This document shows, piece after piece, positions 7,806-15,708 of a stretch of 48,459 nt of DNA. Both the position numbers and the translations under genes were made by a program. Origin of the DNA: Halobacillus alkaliphilus. GTDB taxonomy: Bacteria > Bacillota > Bacilli > Bacillales > Halobacillaceae. The stretch lies in the NCBI RefSeq assembly GCF_900113125.1, contig NZ_FOOG01000031.1, positions 1 to 48,459 of the forward strand, in the 5' to 3' direction. Positions within the stretch are counted from its first letter, which is position 1; each line of letters begins with the position of its first letter. Below the pieces are notes generated by a model. It saw only the letters and a program-made list of their open reading frames with translations, was not told the DNA's origin and did no database searches.

Positions 7806-8720
7806 ATGTATCCATACATATTAATGATATTTGTTGTGCTATTCTATGCGGGTAATATTCTTACGGGGAAAGCAATGAATGACCTGCCGCCGTTTACCAT
7901 CGCTTTTTTCCGGCTCGTCGTTGCCTTTATCTTTTTACTTCCGATTGGATTTAGAAGTGCGTGGAGAGCGAGAAAGACATTTCAGGAATACAAGGGCCCT
8001 TTTATAATCATGACGCTTACAGGAGTTACTTTTTTTAATACGTTTATTTATGGGGCGCTTCAATTCACCACAGCTTCCAATGTGTCCGTACTTGAAACGG
8101 TCATTCCTGTCGTCACAGTCGTATTAAGTGCTCTGATTGTAAAAGAAAAGCTGCCGCTGATCAAGTGGCTCGGAGTGATCCTTTCTTTTCTTGGAGCGGT
8201 ATGGGTCGTCATGGATGGCCGACTATTTGAACTGTTCTCGTCTTCATGGAACGTCGGGGACGTCATTATGATAGGAGCCATCACCTGCTGGGCAGTCTAC
8301 TCAGTTGTGGTGAAGCAGTACATGCACTTATTTCCGGCGTATGGGGTTCTCCTGGTAATGACTGGGGTGTCCGTGCTGATCCTTCTGCCTTTCGTTGCCG
8401 TTGAATGGACGCTTGGCAGTGTACCTTCCCTCGGCAAGGCTGAGTATTGGATGGGATTCTTATATTTAGGTGTGTTTCCCTCCGTTATTGCACTGGTGTT
8501 TTATAACCGGGCGGTGGAAAGGCTGGGAGCTTCCCTTGCATCTGTATTTTTAAATTTCTTACCGGTCGTCACAATGATCGGCGCCTATCTCTGGCTTGGG
8601 GAAACAATCAAACTACCGGAAATAGCAGGAGCCCTTCTAGTAATCGCAGGAGTAATTTTAACCACAAGATCAGGGAACAGAAAGAATAGAAAACCTGTAA
8701 ATTATGAAAAATCTTTATAA
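7806..8720 (+). CDS. EamA-family (DMT superfamily) transporter
   Basis: An inner-membrane carrier of the drug/metabolite transporter superfamily; the substrate cannot be told from the sequence. The 304-aa product has about ten hydrophobic segments arranged as two EamA repeats. Each repeat ends in the usual pattern, seen as LVVKEKLPLIKWLGVILSFLGAVWVV-like in the first half and GETIKLPEIAGALLVIAGVILTT-like in the second. I chose the ATG at 7806 because GGGAGGAGG lies 5 bases before it; the frame is open for 16 more codons upstream. It is preceded by a terminator and followed by an A/T-rich stretch, so it is probably a single-gene unit. Confidence 0.92.
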   Translation: MYPYILMIFVVLFYAGNILTGKAMNDLPPFTIAFFRLVVAFIFLLPIGFRSAWRARKTFQEYKGPFIIMTLTGVTFFNTFIYGALQFTTASNVSVLETVIPVVTVVLSALIVKEKLPLIKWLGVILSFLGAVWVVMDGRLFELFSSSWNVGDVIMIGAITCWAVYSVVVKQYMHLFPAYGVLLVMTGVSVLILLPFVAVEWTLGSVPSLGKAEYWMGFLYLGVFPSVIALVFYNRAVERLGASLASVFLNFLPVVTMIGAYLWLGETIKLPEIAGALLVIAGVILTTRSGNRKNRKPVNYEKSL

Positions 8721-8988
8721 AACTAGAAAAAAACTTGGTTATATATAGGTTAAGATAAGTGTTTACGTAGGCCGAACTTCCTTAAATTCTTTACATCAGA
8801 TTAATAAAGAGAAAAAAATTTGACCGATCCTAGAAAAAGATCACAAGATGTGTCGAGAAAATCCTTCTTTCGAAAGCCATGATTTGCCCACTTTAGTTAC
8901 AATTGTTTATTGTTGGTAAAATTGGTTTTGAGCGCTCTATATCAGGCAATGAAGAGGAGTGAACCATAAAAAATAAGGAGGTAATTTT
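8721..8988. other. Intergenic region, 268 bases
   Basis: A/T-rich spacer between the EamA transporter and the 149-aa gene. I see no tRNA, riboswitch core or clear terminator. The promoter of the next gene must be here but I cannot place it. Confidence 0.4.
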
Positions 8989-9438
8989 ATGTCTACTGCT
9001 CTTAGGGAAAGATTAACATCTTCCATGGAAAATTTGCGTACGGTTGCATCTCTTGAATTTACGGATGAAGTTTTTGAATCAGATAATTACCGCTCAGCAG
9101 AAGTGCTTACGGAAGACCTGCATAGTTTGTTTATTGTGAACATTCGTGAGCGGACAATGACCATTTTGACAATGACTGAAGAAATGGAAGTTACGAAAGA
9201 AACGTTGTTTACGGACAAGATTATTTCAATGAAAGAGCTGTTCAGTGAGTATAGCTTAAATCAAAACACGCCTCCTTGGAAACTTGAGCTTGTCCTGTTG
9301 GACGGGCGTACGGTAGAGGTGGAACCTGGATTATCTAAGCTTCATGATGAGAGCTACAAAGATCCGGAAATAGCCGGGGAAGTAGCTGAGGATTTTGAGA
9401 ACTTCATAGCTGGATTGAAAAACACCTTGATTCTATAA
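8989..9438 (+). CDS. Unrecognised acidic cytoplasmic protein (149 aa)
   Basis: I do not recognise the family. AAGGAGG lies 9 bases before the ATG and a terminator follows, so the gene is well bounded. The product is rich in Glu and Thr, has no membrane segment, and shows a probable central beta-rich region (SLFIVNIRERTMTILTMTEEMEV) between helical ends. The C-terminal stretch GEVAEDFENFIAGLKNTL looks like an amphipathic helix. A general stress or housekeeping role is possible, but nothing in the sequence supports one. Confidence 0.8.
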   Translation: MSTALRERLTSSMENLRTVASLEFTDEVFESDNYRSAEVLTEDLHSLFIVNIRERTMTILTMTEEMEVTKETLFTDKIISMKELFSEYSLNQNTPPWKLELVLLDGRTVEVEPGLSKLHDESYKDPEIAGEVAEDFENFIAGLKNTLIL

Positions 9439-9443
9439 AGCAA

Positions 9444-9475
9444 GAGGAGTCCTTAACGGGGCTCCTTTTTTTTTT
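9444..9475 (+). terminator. Terminator after the 149-aa gene
   Basis: Arms AGGAGTCC and GGGGCTCCT around TTAAC, followed by ten T residues. Confidence 0.88.
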
Positions 9476-9644
9476 GGAGAATGGAGGTTTTATAATTTTT
9501 CCGTATAAAAATGAGATAATGGGAGATTTTAAGAAATAAGACAGCTTAAACTCCTACTTTCTCTCCTAATGATCTTTCCCTTCATCGGCCCAGGGTCTAT
9601 TGCACGCATGCTCACCGTCTGTCCAGGTAGGAGGTGAGAGTGAT

Positions 9645-9755
9645 TTGGATACAAATGTGCTATTTGAACTTCTTAGACTATCCGTGGACGTACTAAACTT
9701 TCTGGCCTTTCTCTTGTTTTCGACGATATTTGTATTTAAATCGAAACAGCCATAG
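9645..9755 (+). CDS. Putative small membrane peptide (36 aa)
   Basis: A short frame with an excellent ribosome binding site (AGGAGGTGA, 9629-9637) 7 bases before a TTG. The predicted peptide, with Met at the start, has a polar N-terminus, a hydrophobic helix of about 18 residues (VLNFLAFLLFSTIFVF) and a short basic tail (KSKQP). A hairpin with a T-rich 3' side follows at 9773. This layout (short hydrophobic peptide with a lysine tail and its own terminator) resembles both small regulatory membrane proteins and type I toxins. I see no clear antisense antitoxin promoter, so I make no functional claim. Not a known family to me. Confidence 0.45.
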   Translation: MDTNVLFELLRLSVDVLNFLAFLLFSTIFVFKSKQP

Positions 9756-9772
9756 AGAATAATCATATCCTA

Positions 9773-9805
9773 ATGGACCACTAGTGATAACTGGTGGTCA
9801 TTTTA
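9773..9805 (+). terminator. Hairpin after the 36-aa frame
   Basis: Arms ATGGACCACTAGT and ACTGGTGGTCAT (near 9773-9785 and 9790-9801), then TTTTATTT. It acts on the plus strand by its T-rich 3' side and may also affect the convergent 62-aa gene. Confidence 0.6.
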
Positions 9806-9850
9806 TTTACTTTGGGGCTCTAATAAACGTGGTTGATTGATATGAGATTT

Positions 9851-10039
9851 CTAAAAGAATGATTGGTAAACTCCCGTTGAAAGTAAATACAACGTAATCA
9901 GGATCAGAACAGTGATAAGGAGGATAAATTGTTTCTTTGAGGCACTTACAACGAGAGCATTATTTGGATCGAATTTATAACTCCATAAGATGAGTCCGGT
10001 TAAAAACAGCATTCCGATACCGAGAAAGAGATTTATCAT
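9851..10039 (-). CDS. Small two-helix membrane protein (62 aa)
   Basis: The ATG follows AAAGGAGGG at a good distance on the minus strand, which makes this short frame believable. The product has two hydrophobic helices: LFLGIGMLFLTGLILW (about residues 4-19) and FILLITVLILITLYLL (about residues 38-53). Between them is a polar loop with KFDPNNALVVSASKKQ. It converges with the 36-aa peptide gene. I do not recognise the family and infer only an inner-membrane location. Confidence 0.7.
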   Translation of the reverse strand: MINLFLGIGMLFLTGLILWSYKFDPNNALVVSASKKQFILLITVLILITLYLLSTGVYQSFF

Positions 10040-10239
10040 TAGATTCCCTCCTTTACATAGTGTACGAATTCAGAATATAAAAGTTTCAATTATCGGAATT
10101 ATTAAAATAGTTAGGATGGACTAGTTTATTAATCTGGGAATCAGTATATAATGTTAAAAACCAACAGCGAGCACGACCTGCCTAACATCTTAATGTAAAC
10201 AGAAGATAAATTTTTCGACAAAAATTCGTAAAAATCGTG

Positions 10240-10268
10240 TTGCATCGTTAAAATGTGATTGTTATAAT
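10240..10268 (+). promoter_or_regulatory. SigA-type promoter for the tRNA-Gly transcript
   Basis: TTGCAT (10240-10245) and TATAAT (10263-10268) are 17 bases apart, a near-consensus promoter. Predicted start is near 10275, about 190 bases before the intact tRNA and 35 bases before its truncated copy. Confidence 0.82.
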
Positions 10269-10309
10269 GAAAAACGTACTCTTGATGAGGCGAAGAAATC
10301 CCATTCAAT

Positions 10310-10340
10310 GCGGATGTAGTTTAGTGGTAAAACCTCAGCC
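10310..10340 (+). pseudogene. Truncated copy of the tRNA-Gly(UCC) 5' half
   Basis: These 31 bases repeat the first 31 bases of the intact tRNA-Gly at 10465-10495 with one change (A for G at the fifth base). They cover the acceptor 5' strand, the D-arm and the start of the anticodon stem. After that the sequences part: no anticodon loop, T-arm or acceptor 3' strand follows. The next 124 bases match nothing else that I recognise and contain several CGAG/CTCG repeats. It lies in the same predicted transcript as the intact tRNA. Confidence 0.85.
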
Positions 10341-10464
10341 ACGAGCCTCTGCTTCACTGAGTGCACTGCGAGTTGTCTCGACGGATCCAACTTCTTCGAG
10401 TCTTCGAGCAGAGAAAGAGGCATGTTTGCCTACAGCCTGACGAAGCTAATGAATCTAATTTCAT

Positions 10465-10538
10465 GCGGGTGTAGTTTAGTGGTAAAACCTCAGCCTTCCA
10501 AGCTGATGATGAGGGTTCGATTCCCTTCACCCGCTCCA
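10465..10538 (+). tRNA. tRNA-Gly (UCC)
   Basis: Acceptor arms GCGGGTG/CACCCGC, anticodon stem TCAGC/GCTGA with anticodon TCC, T-arm AGGGTTCGATTCCCT, encoded CCA. It stands outside the rrn cluster with its own promoter and terminator. Confidence 0.95.
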
Positions 10539-10587
10539 ATCACTTTTTTTGAAAGTGAACATGCTTTTATTTTATACTATGTGAACC

Positions 10588-10633
10588 AACGCAGTGTTTC
10601 GTTAATTGAGGTAACGAAGCATTGCGTTTTTTA
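10588..10633 (+). terminator. Terminator after tRNA-Gly
   Basis: Long arms AACGCAGTGTTTCGTTA and GTAACGAAGCATTGCGTT with two G-T pairs, followed by TTTTTATT. Confidence 0.88.
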
Positions 10634-10692
10634 TTGAGGAAAAAAGGATACACCCTATAGTAGACTCAACCATAATAGGAGGATCCATGACA

Positions 10693-12402
10693 ATGAAACA
10701 ATTACAGCAGAAATTGAAACAAATAGACGGAAAAAGTTATAAAGGATATAAAGATATTCAAGGAAAGCACGCGTTTCAGAATTACGATGTATTTATGGAT
10801 TATGTACAAGGTGATCCCTTTGCGGCACCTTCTAAAATAAGAATTCGAATTCCAAATGAAAAGCGTCCCATTAAAAAAGAATGGAAAGAGAGTAAAAGCC
10901 GCAAGATTTATGCAGAAGATCGTATGGCACGCGCAGTAGCGAAAGCCATTTCCAAAAACCATACAGATGTTAAAGGAACCGGGAAAAGCGGAATGGTTGC
11001 GGTGGATCGTCCGGGGCAGGAGATTCTGGACCGGGCCGCAGTTAATCTGAATCCAGAAGATATGACGGTCTGTCTCACGATTGGTCTCCCGGCTAATGGG
11101 CGCCGAATTAATGGAAAGGAAGCGGACAAGCTCTTCTTCAAAGTTATTCCTGAGATTATTCAGCATTCTGTCTTTTCCATTAAAGATGAGGAAATTGAAG
11201 CGGCCTGTCAATTGGCCGATCAGCATGAAGCGATTCAGGCAGAGATGAAGAAAAACAATTGGATTTCATTTGTAGCTGATGGAGCTGTCCTTCCTCGTGA
11301 GAGCGGAATCAGTGAGCGTCCAATGAAAGAAGCCGTGCCATTTCAAAGTCCAGAAGAAAACCGGGTTTCTTTTTCTATCCCTCATAGAGAGGAGCCGCTG
11401 ACAGGTATGGCGGTGAAGAAAGGGATTGTATTGATCGTAGGCGGCGGTTATCATGGTAAAAGTACCCTGTTGAATGCCATGGAACGTGGCGTGTATCCTC
11501 ATATCAAAGGGGACGGCAGAGAATACGTGATGACTGATCCTGCTGCCGTAAAAGTAAGAGCAGAAGACGGCAGGCAAGTAACAAGCGTGGACATTTCGCC
11601 ATTTATCAAAAATCTTCCACATGGCACAGATACGACCCAGTTTTCAACGGAAAATGCCAGCGGAAGTACTTCTCAGGCGGCTAATGTCATTGAAGCACTG
11701 GAAGCCGGGGCTAAAACGCTGTTAATCGATGAAGATACAAGTGCGACGAACTTCATGATCCGTGATGAGCGGATGCAGGAGCTGGTTGTGAAAGAAAAAG
11801 AACCAATTACACCGTTTATAGATAAAATTAAGCAGATGCGTGATGATCTGGATGTTTCTACGATTCTCGTTATGGGCGGATCCGGCGACTATTTCCAGGT
11901 TGCCGATGATGTTCTAATGATGGATCAATATGTGCCCTATAATGTTACCGGTAAAGCGAAAGATATTGCCGGCAAGTACCCAAGCAGCCGAGCGACCACC
12001 GAGGATGATAAGTTCGGAGAGGTTCCGGCACGTGCTTTTTCAGCTTCCAGTCTTCAGACGAGAAAAGGGAAGAAAGAGAAGGTACAAGCCAAAGGAAAAA
12101 CGACTATTCTTATGGGACAGACAGAAATTGATCTGGACGGAGTGGAGCAGCTCGTCGATCCATCACAGACACGTATGATTGCGGATGTTATTTTGCATTT
12201 AGATAAAAAAGGAAGTTTGAAAACAGAGCAATCGCTAAATGACCTGCTTGATCAGATTGAAAAGCAATTTGATGAGAAGGGACTGGCTTCGTTTGCTCCA
12301 TTTAAAGATCAGCATCCTGGCGAAATTGCCCGCCCGCGCCGATTTGAAATAGCGGCAACGTTAAATAGAATAAGAACCGCGAAAGTAAAAGATATCAGAT
12401 AG
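10693..12402 (+). CDS. Predicted ATPase of the ABC class
   Basis: A 569-aa soluble ATPase of the poorly characterised COG3044 / MRB1590-like family, which is related to ABC ATPases but has no partner membrane protein. The central part carries an unusual Walker A (VGGGYHGKSTLLNA, near residue 250), the ABC-like signature NASGSTSQAANVIEAL and the Walker B TLLIDEDTSATNF. A later GGSGDYFQVADDV block is also typical. The N-terminal domain of about 200 residues is the family-specific one. AGGAGG at 10677-10682 lies 10 bases before this ATG and only 4 before the alternative at 10687, so I prefer 10693. It is 15 bases upstream of queG and probably shares its transcript. A link to nucleic acid or tRNA handling is suggested by the neighbours and by MRB1590, but is inference. 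Confidence 0.88.
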   Translation: MKQLQQKLKQIDGKSYKGYKDIQGKHAFQNYDVFMDYVQGDPFAAPSKIRIRIPNEKRPIKKEWKESKSRKIYAEDRMARAVAKAISKNHTDVKGTGKSGMVAVDRPGQEILDRAAVNLNPEDMTVCLTIGLPANGRRINGKEADKLFFKVIPEIIQHSVFSIKDEEIEAACQLADQHEAIQAEMKKNNWISFVADGAVLPRESGISERPMKEAVPFQSPEENRVSFSIPHREEPLTGMAVKKGIVLIVGGGYHGKSTLLNAMERGVYPHIKGDGREYVMTDPAAVKVRAEDGRQVTSVDISPFIKNLPHGTDTTQFSTENASGSTSQAANVIEALEAGAKTLLIDEDTSATNFMIRDERMQELVVKEKEPITPFIDKIKQMRDDLDVSTILVMGGSGDYFQVADDVLMMDQYVPYNVTGKAKDIAGKYPSSRATTEDDKFGEVPARAFSASSLQTRKGKKEKVQAKGKTTILMGQTEIDLDGVEQLVDPSQTRMIADVILHLDKKGSLKTEQSLNDLLDQIEKQFDEKGLASFAPFKDQHPGEIARPRRFEIAATLNRIRTAKVKDIR

Positions 12403-12417
12403 GAAGGAGGAGCCGCG

Positions 12418-13551
12418 ATGGATTATCATGAGCTCAAGGAACAGGTGATTGCCTATAGTAAGGAAATTGGAATTGATAAGATTGGGTTCGCATCAGCCGA
12501 TGTGTTTGGCGAGCTAAAAGCCAGGTTGAAGCGCCAGGAGGCACTTGGCTATCAGTCCGGATTTGAAAAAGGCGATGTAGATGAACGGACGGATCCCGGA
12601 CGCTTGCTTCCAGGGGCTCAGTCGATCATTTCCATCGCGATGGCTTACCCTTCCAAAATGCACGACGCTCCTAAAAGCAGAAAAGGAGACCGGCGAGGGT
12701 TGTTCTGCAGGGCCTCCTGGGGCGAAGACTACCATACCGTTCTGCGTGACCGTCTTAACAAGCTGGGAGCTTATCTTCAGGAACTGTTTCCGGACGTGGA
12801 ACTTAAATCGATGGTGGATACTGGTGAACTTTCCGACCGTGCTGTAGCAGAACGGGCAGGAATCGGTTTCAGTGGTAAGAATTGCGCTATCATTACTCCT
12901 GAGTTCGGATCATATGTATATTTAGCGGAACTTGTAACGAATATTCCATTTGCCCCTGATGAGCCTGTCCAGGAAGGCTGCGGGGATTGTAATATATGCG
13001 TGGATGCTTGTCCGACGGGTGCTTTAGTCCAGGGCGGTCAATTAAATGCCCAGCGCTGTATCGCTTTTCTGACACAGACGAAAGACTTTTTGCCAGATGA
13101 GTTCCGAAGTAAAATCGGTAACCGCCTATACGGCTGTGATACATGTCAGACGGTCTGTCCGATTAATAGAAAGAAAGATTTTCATCATCATGAGGAATTT
13201 GAACCAGATCCTGAGGTGGTCAAACCGAAACTGACACCGCTGTTGTCCATTTCAAACCGCCAGTTTAAAGAGAAATTCGGATTTATTTCCGGATCCTGGC
13301 GGGGCAAGAAACCAATTCAGCGAAATGCGATATTGGCCCTGGCTCATTACCGGGATGAGACTTCTATTAGTGAGTTAATTCGATTAATGAATGAAGACCC
13401 AAGGCCCGTCATTAGAGGAACTGCGGCCTGGGGACTTGGGAAAATCGGAACAGTGGATTGTTTTACGGCCATTAAGGATGCTATGATAAATGAGAAAGAT
13501 GAACAAGTCATTTACGAGATGGAAAAAGGACTTCAATTCGAAAAAATATAA
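12418..13551 (+). CDS. queG: Epoxyqueuosine reductase QueG
   Basis: Catalyses the last step of queuosine formation in tRNA, reducing epoxyqueuosine to queuosine with cobalamin and two [4Fe-4S] clusters. Cluster cysteines are seen at about residues 188, 191, 194, 198 (GCGDCNICVDACPTGAL) and at 240, 243, 247 (GCDTCQTVCP). The conserved VDTGELSDRAVAERAGIGF block (about 133-151) contains the likely catalytic Asp. The C-terminus has a HEAT-like repeat (PRPVIRGTAAWGLGKIG), as in the longer QueG form. The 377-aa length fits. GGAGGAG precedes the ATG. This is the position of yhbA in B. subtilis, upstream of yhbB and trmL. The substrates, tRNAs with GUN anticodons (Asn, Asp, His, Tyr), are all encoded in the cluster at the window start. 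Confidence 0.95.
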   Translation: MDYHELKEQVIAYSKEIGIDKIGFASADVFGELKARLKRQEALGYQSGFEKGDVDERTDPGRLLPGAQSIISIAMAYPSKMHDAPKSRKGDRRGLFCRASWGEDYHTVLRDRLNKLGAYLQELFPDVELKSMVDTGELSDRAVAERAGIGFSGKNCAIITPEFGSYVYLAELVTNIPFAPDEPVQEGCGDCNICVDACPTGALVQGGQLNAQRCIAFLTQTKDFLPDEFRSKIGNRLYGCDTCQTVCPINRKKDFHHHEEFEPDPEVVKPKLTPLLSISNRQFKEKFGFISGSWRGKKPIQRNAILALAHYRDETSISELIRLMNEDPRPVIRGTAAWGLGKIGTVDCFTAIKDAMINEKDEQVIYEMEKGLQFEKI

Positions 13552-13621
13552 TCAAATCTACTTTTCTTATGAATAAGGTTTTTGTATAATAGAAAAAACT
13601 GTAAAAGAAGGGATTAATACT

Positions 13622-14170
13622 ATGAACCATAGGTCTTTTTTATATTATGATTCTTTTATGACTCCTCTCGGACCTATTACGGTTTTAGCGAATGATGAGG
13701 GAGTTTGTCGTATTGATTTCGGCGAATTTGAAGAACGTCATTCCGCCTTTCAATCCTGGAAAAAGAAGCACCTACTCAGAGGAGAATTCGTTTATGATCC
13801 TGAGCAGAAGTATGTCAGTCAGGCAAAAGAAGAGTTAAACGAATACTTTGATGGAAAAAGAACACGATTTTCGATTCCTTTAATTTGTTATGGAACAGAT
13901 TTTCAACGAGGTGTTTGGAGAACACTGATTAATCAAATACCTTATGGCGAAACACGCTCCTATAAAGAAATTGCTTCCACGATGCTTTCTCCAAAGGCCA
14001 TTCGAGCGGTCGGAGGGGCTGTGAACCAAAACCCATTTGCTATCGTTGTACCCTGTCACCGGGTGATCGGAAGTAACGGCAAGCTAGTAGGATACGCAGG
14101 CGGTCTCGAGAAGAAGCGTCACTTACTGGATTTTGAAAAACAACACACGGTCGTACCGTTTACGAACTAG
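13622..14170 (+). CDS. ogt: Methylated-DNA--protein-cysteine methyltransferase
   Basis: Repairs O6-methylguanine and O4-methylthymine by irreversible transfer of the methyl group to its own cysteine. The active-site motif PCHRVIG is present with Cys at residue 145. It is preceded by the DNA-binding helix-turn-helix area (YGETRSYKEIAS and AIRAVGGAVNQNP) and followed by the YAGGLEKKRHLLD block. The 182-aa length is usual. AGAAGGGA lies upstream of the ATG, and TATAAT at 13585-13590 may be the -10 of its own promoter, although the -35 is poor. B. subtilis does not have this gene between yhbA and yhbB as far as I recall, so it may be a local insertion. Confidence 0.94.
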   Translation: MNHRSFLYYDSFMTPLGPITVLANDEGVCRIDFGEFEERHSAFQSWKKKHLLRGEFVYDPEQKYVSQAKEELNEYFDGKRTRFSIPLICYGTDFQRGVWRTLINQIPYGETRSYKEIASTMLSPKAIRAVGGAVNQNPFAIVVPCHRVIGSNGKLVGYAGGLEKKRHLLDFEKQHTVVPFTN

Positions 14171-14198
14171 TCGTCTCCTGCGGGAGGCGGCTTTTTTT
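14170..14198 (+). terminator. Terminator after ogt
   Basis: Arms GTCGTCTCC and GGGAGGCGGC around TGC, followed by seven T residues. It begins at the last base of the stop codon. Confidence 0.85.
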
Positions 14199-14247
14199 GT
14201 ATGGAGCGTCCCTTTTTTTCATAGGATGAAAGGAAGGGGGAAGGGTT

Positions 14248-15111
14248 ATGCAGGAAACCAACCAGATACAGAATTATTGGGAAAAAATCATGAGCCGGTT
14301 ATTGGAGCAGGAAGATGAAATGTGGCTTCATAAAAAGGTGAAGAATTTAGAGAGTCAGGGCATTCGGATTGAGCGGGCAACTTTCAGGATAAAGCCTTAC
14401 CACAGATGTGCCTATGAGAGGCAGAGCACCCTGTGTTATATGCTCAGCCTTTCCCTTCTCCTAAAAGATCACCGGCATTTTTATTTAGAAGAAGGTATTT
14501 ATGAGGGGAGGGTGCGGTTTGAGGGTGATAAGATCAAACATCATATAATACAAACTGAAACGATTTCTTCTGAGACAAATCCCTGTTTACCTGAGTTTGG
14601 CGATAAAGAAGCGAGACAGCGCGCCCCTTTTACATACAATCGCAGGGATGCGGTTCGCTATGCAGAAAGGTGGTGGGATTCATACAACCCTGCTTACCGT
14701 CATTTTGATGTGGACTGTACGAACTACATTTCGCAATGCCTAAGGGCTGGAGGAGCCCCGGTATGGGGAACCCCGAATCGCAGCAGAGGCTGGTGGTATA
14801 GCGGAAGCAATTGGAGTTATAGCTGGGCAGTCGCCCACGCGTTAAGATGGTATTTAAGCGGCGCAAGACAGGGTCTGACCGCTACAGAAGTATCGTCCGC
14901 TCATGAACTGTCACCTGGAGATGTGATCTGCTATGATTTCGAAGGGAACGGTCGTTTTGACCATAATACAATTGTTGTGAAAAAAAACAAGGATGGTATG
15001 CCGCTTGTTAATGCCCATACCTCAAACAGCCGGCATCGCTACTGGGCTTATGAAGATTCTACCGCTTATACCCCTTCTATCCAGTATAAATTCTTTCGGA
15101 TTGGTGACTGA
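14248..15111 (+). CDS. yhbB: Putative amidase domain protein (YhbB-like)
   Basis: A 287-aa protein with the putative amidase domain (Pfam Amidase_6) in its C-terminal half. The domain begins with YNRRDAVRYAERWWDSYNP near residue 130. It carries the nucleophile-type cysteine in DCTNYISQCLRAGG and a conserved GDVICYDFEGNGRFDHNTIVV block with a likely catalytic His; the motif set is NlpC/P60- or CHAP-like. The N-terminal part (about 120 residues) is basic and probably helical. No signal peptide is visible, which is odd for a cell-wall enzyme and may mean action inside the developing spore or mother cell (inference). AGGAAGGGGGAAGGG precedes the ATG. The gene lies between ogt and trmL, as yhbB lies before cspR (trmL) in B. 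subtilis. Confidence 0.88.
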   Translation: MQETNQIQNYWEKIMSRLLEQEDEMWLHKKVKNLESQGIRIERATFRIKPYHRCAYERQSTLCYMLSLSLLLKDHRHFYLEEGIYEGRVRFEGDKIKHHIIQTETISSETNPCLPEFGDKEARQRAPFTYNRRDAVRYAERWWDSYNPAYRHFDVDCTNYISQCLRAGGAPVWGTPNRSRGWWYSGSNWSYSWAVAHALRWYLSGARQGLTATEVSSAHELSPGDVICYDFEGNGRFDHNTIVVKKNKDGMPLVNAHTSNSRHRYWAYEDSTAYTPSIQYKFFRIGD

Positions 15112-15163
15112 TGGATATGGTATAATAGTCTAGTTGACTAAGATTAGACTGAGGTGAATGGAA

Positions 15164-15640
15164 ATGCCGAACCATATTGTTTTGTTTCAACCTGAAATTC
15201 CTGCAAACACAGGAAACATCGCTCGTACATGTCTGGCTACGAATTCCGTACTTCATTTGATCCGTCCGCTAGGGTTTTCTACAGAGGACCGGATGCTGAA
15301 GCGGGCAGGGCTGGATTACTGGCATGACGTAACGATTCATTATCATGATTCAATTGAAGAATTATATAAGGCTTATCCTGAAGGGGATTATTATTATATA
15401 GAAAATTTCGGTACTAAATCGTATGTAGACTTCGATTTTGCGTCCCCTGAAAAAGATCTGTTTTTCGTTTTTGGACGTGAAAGTGATGGGATTCCGAATG
15501 AACTTCTCGAAGGCTTGGAAGATCGCTGTCTTCGTGTTCCAATGACGGGGAAAGTACGTTCTTTGAACCTTGCTAACACGGTGTCCATCATTCTATTTGA
15601 AACGCTTAGACAGCAGGGATTTCCCAACTTGATTAAATAA
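15164..15640 (+). CDS. trmL: tRNA (cytidine/uridine(34)-2'-O)-methyltransferase TrmL
   Basis: A SPOUT-class enzyme that methylates the ribose of wobble nucleotide 34 in tRNA-Leu species, using S-adenosylmethionine. The family motifs are visible: FQPEIPANTGNIARTC near the start, FVFGRESDGIP in the middle and the C-terminal knot region MTGKVRSLNLANTVSIILFE. The 158-aa length is normal for the minimal SPOUT family. I use the ATG at 15164 because GAGGTGA ends 6 bases before it; an earlier ATG at 15158 is too close to that site. It pairs well with queG in this neighbourhood, since both modify the tRNA wobble position. The tRNA-Leu(CAA) at 2054 is a likely substrate. Confidence 0.95.
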   Translation: MPNHIVLFQPEIPANTGNIARTCLATNSVLHLIRPLGFSTEDRMLKRAGLDYWHDVTIHYHDSIEELYKAYPEGDYYYIENFGTKSYVDFDFASPEKDLFFVFGRESDGIPNELLEGLEDRCLRVPMTGKVRSLNLANTVSIILFETLRQQGFPNLIK

Positions 15641-15669
15641 AACGACGGCGCTATGCGTCGTCGTTTTTG
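15641..15669 (+). terminator. Terminator after trmL
   Basis: Arms AACGACG and CGTCGTT with a further GC/GC pairing inside, followed by TTTTTGTT. Confidence 0.85.
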
Positions 15670-15708
15670 TTACCTGTTGTTTTATCTCTAGGGCTGGTTT
15701 CTAAGAAA

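Noticed and set aside
9566-9766. 66-codon minus-strand frame
   Set aside because: No ribosome binding site; it lies opposite a short plus-strand frame that has a strong one.
10255-10637. Three frames of 61-71 codons over the tRNA-Gly locus
   Set aside because: They read through the tRNA and its partial copy and lack ribosome sites.
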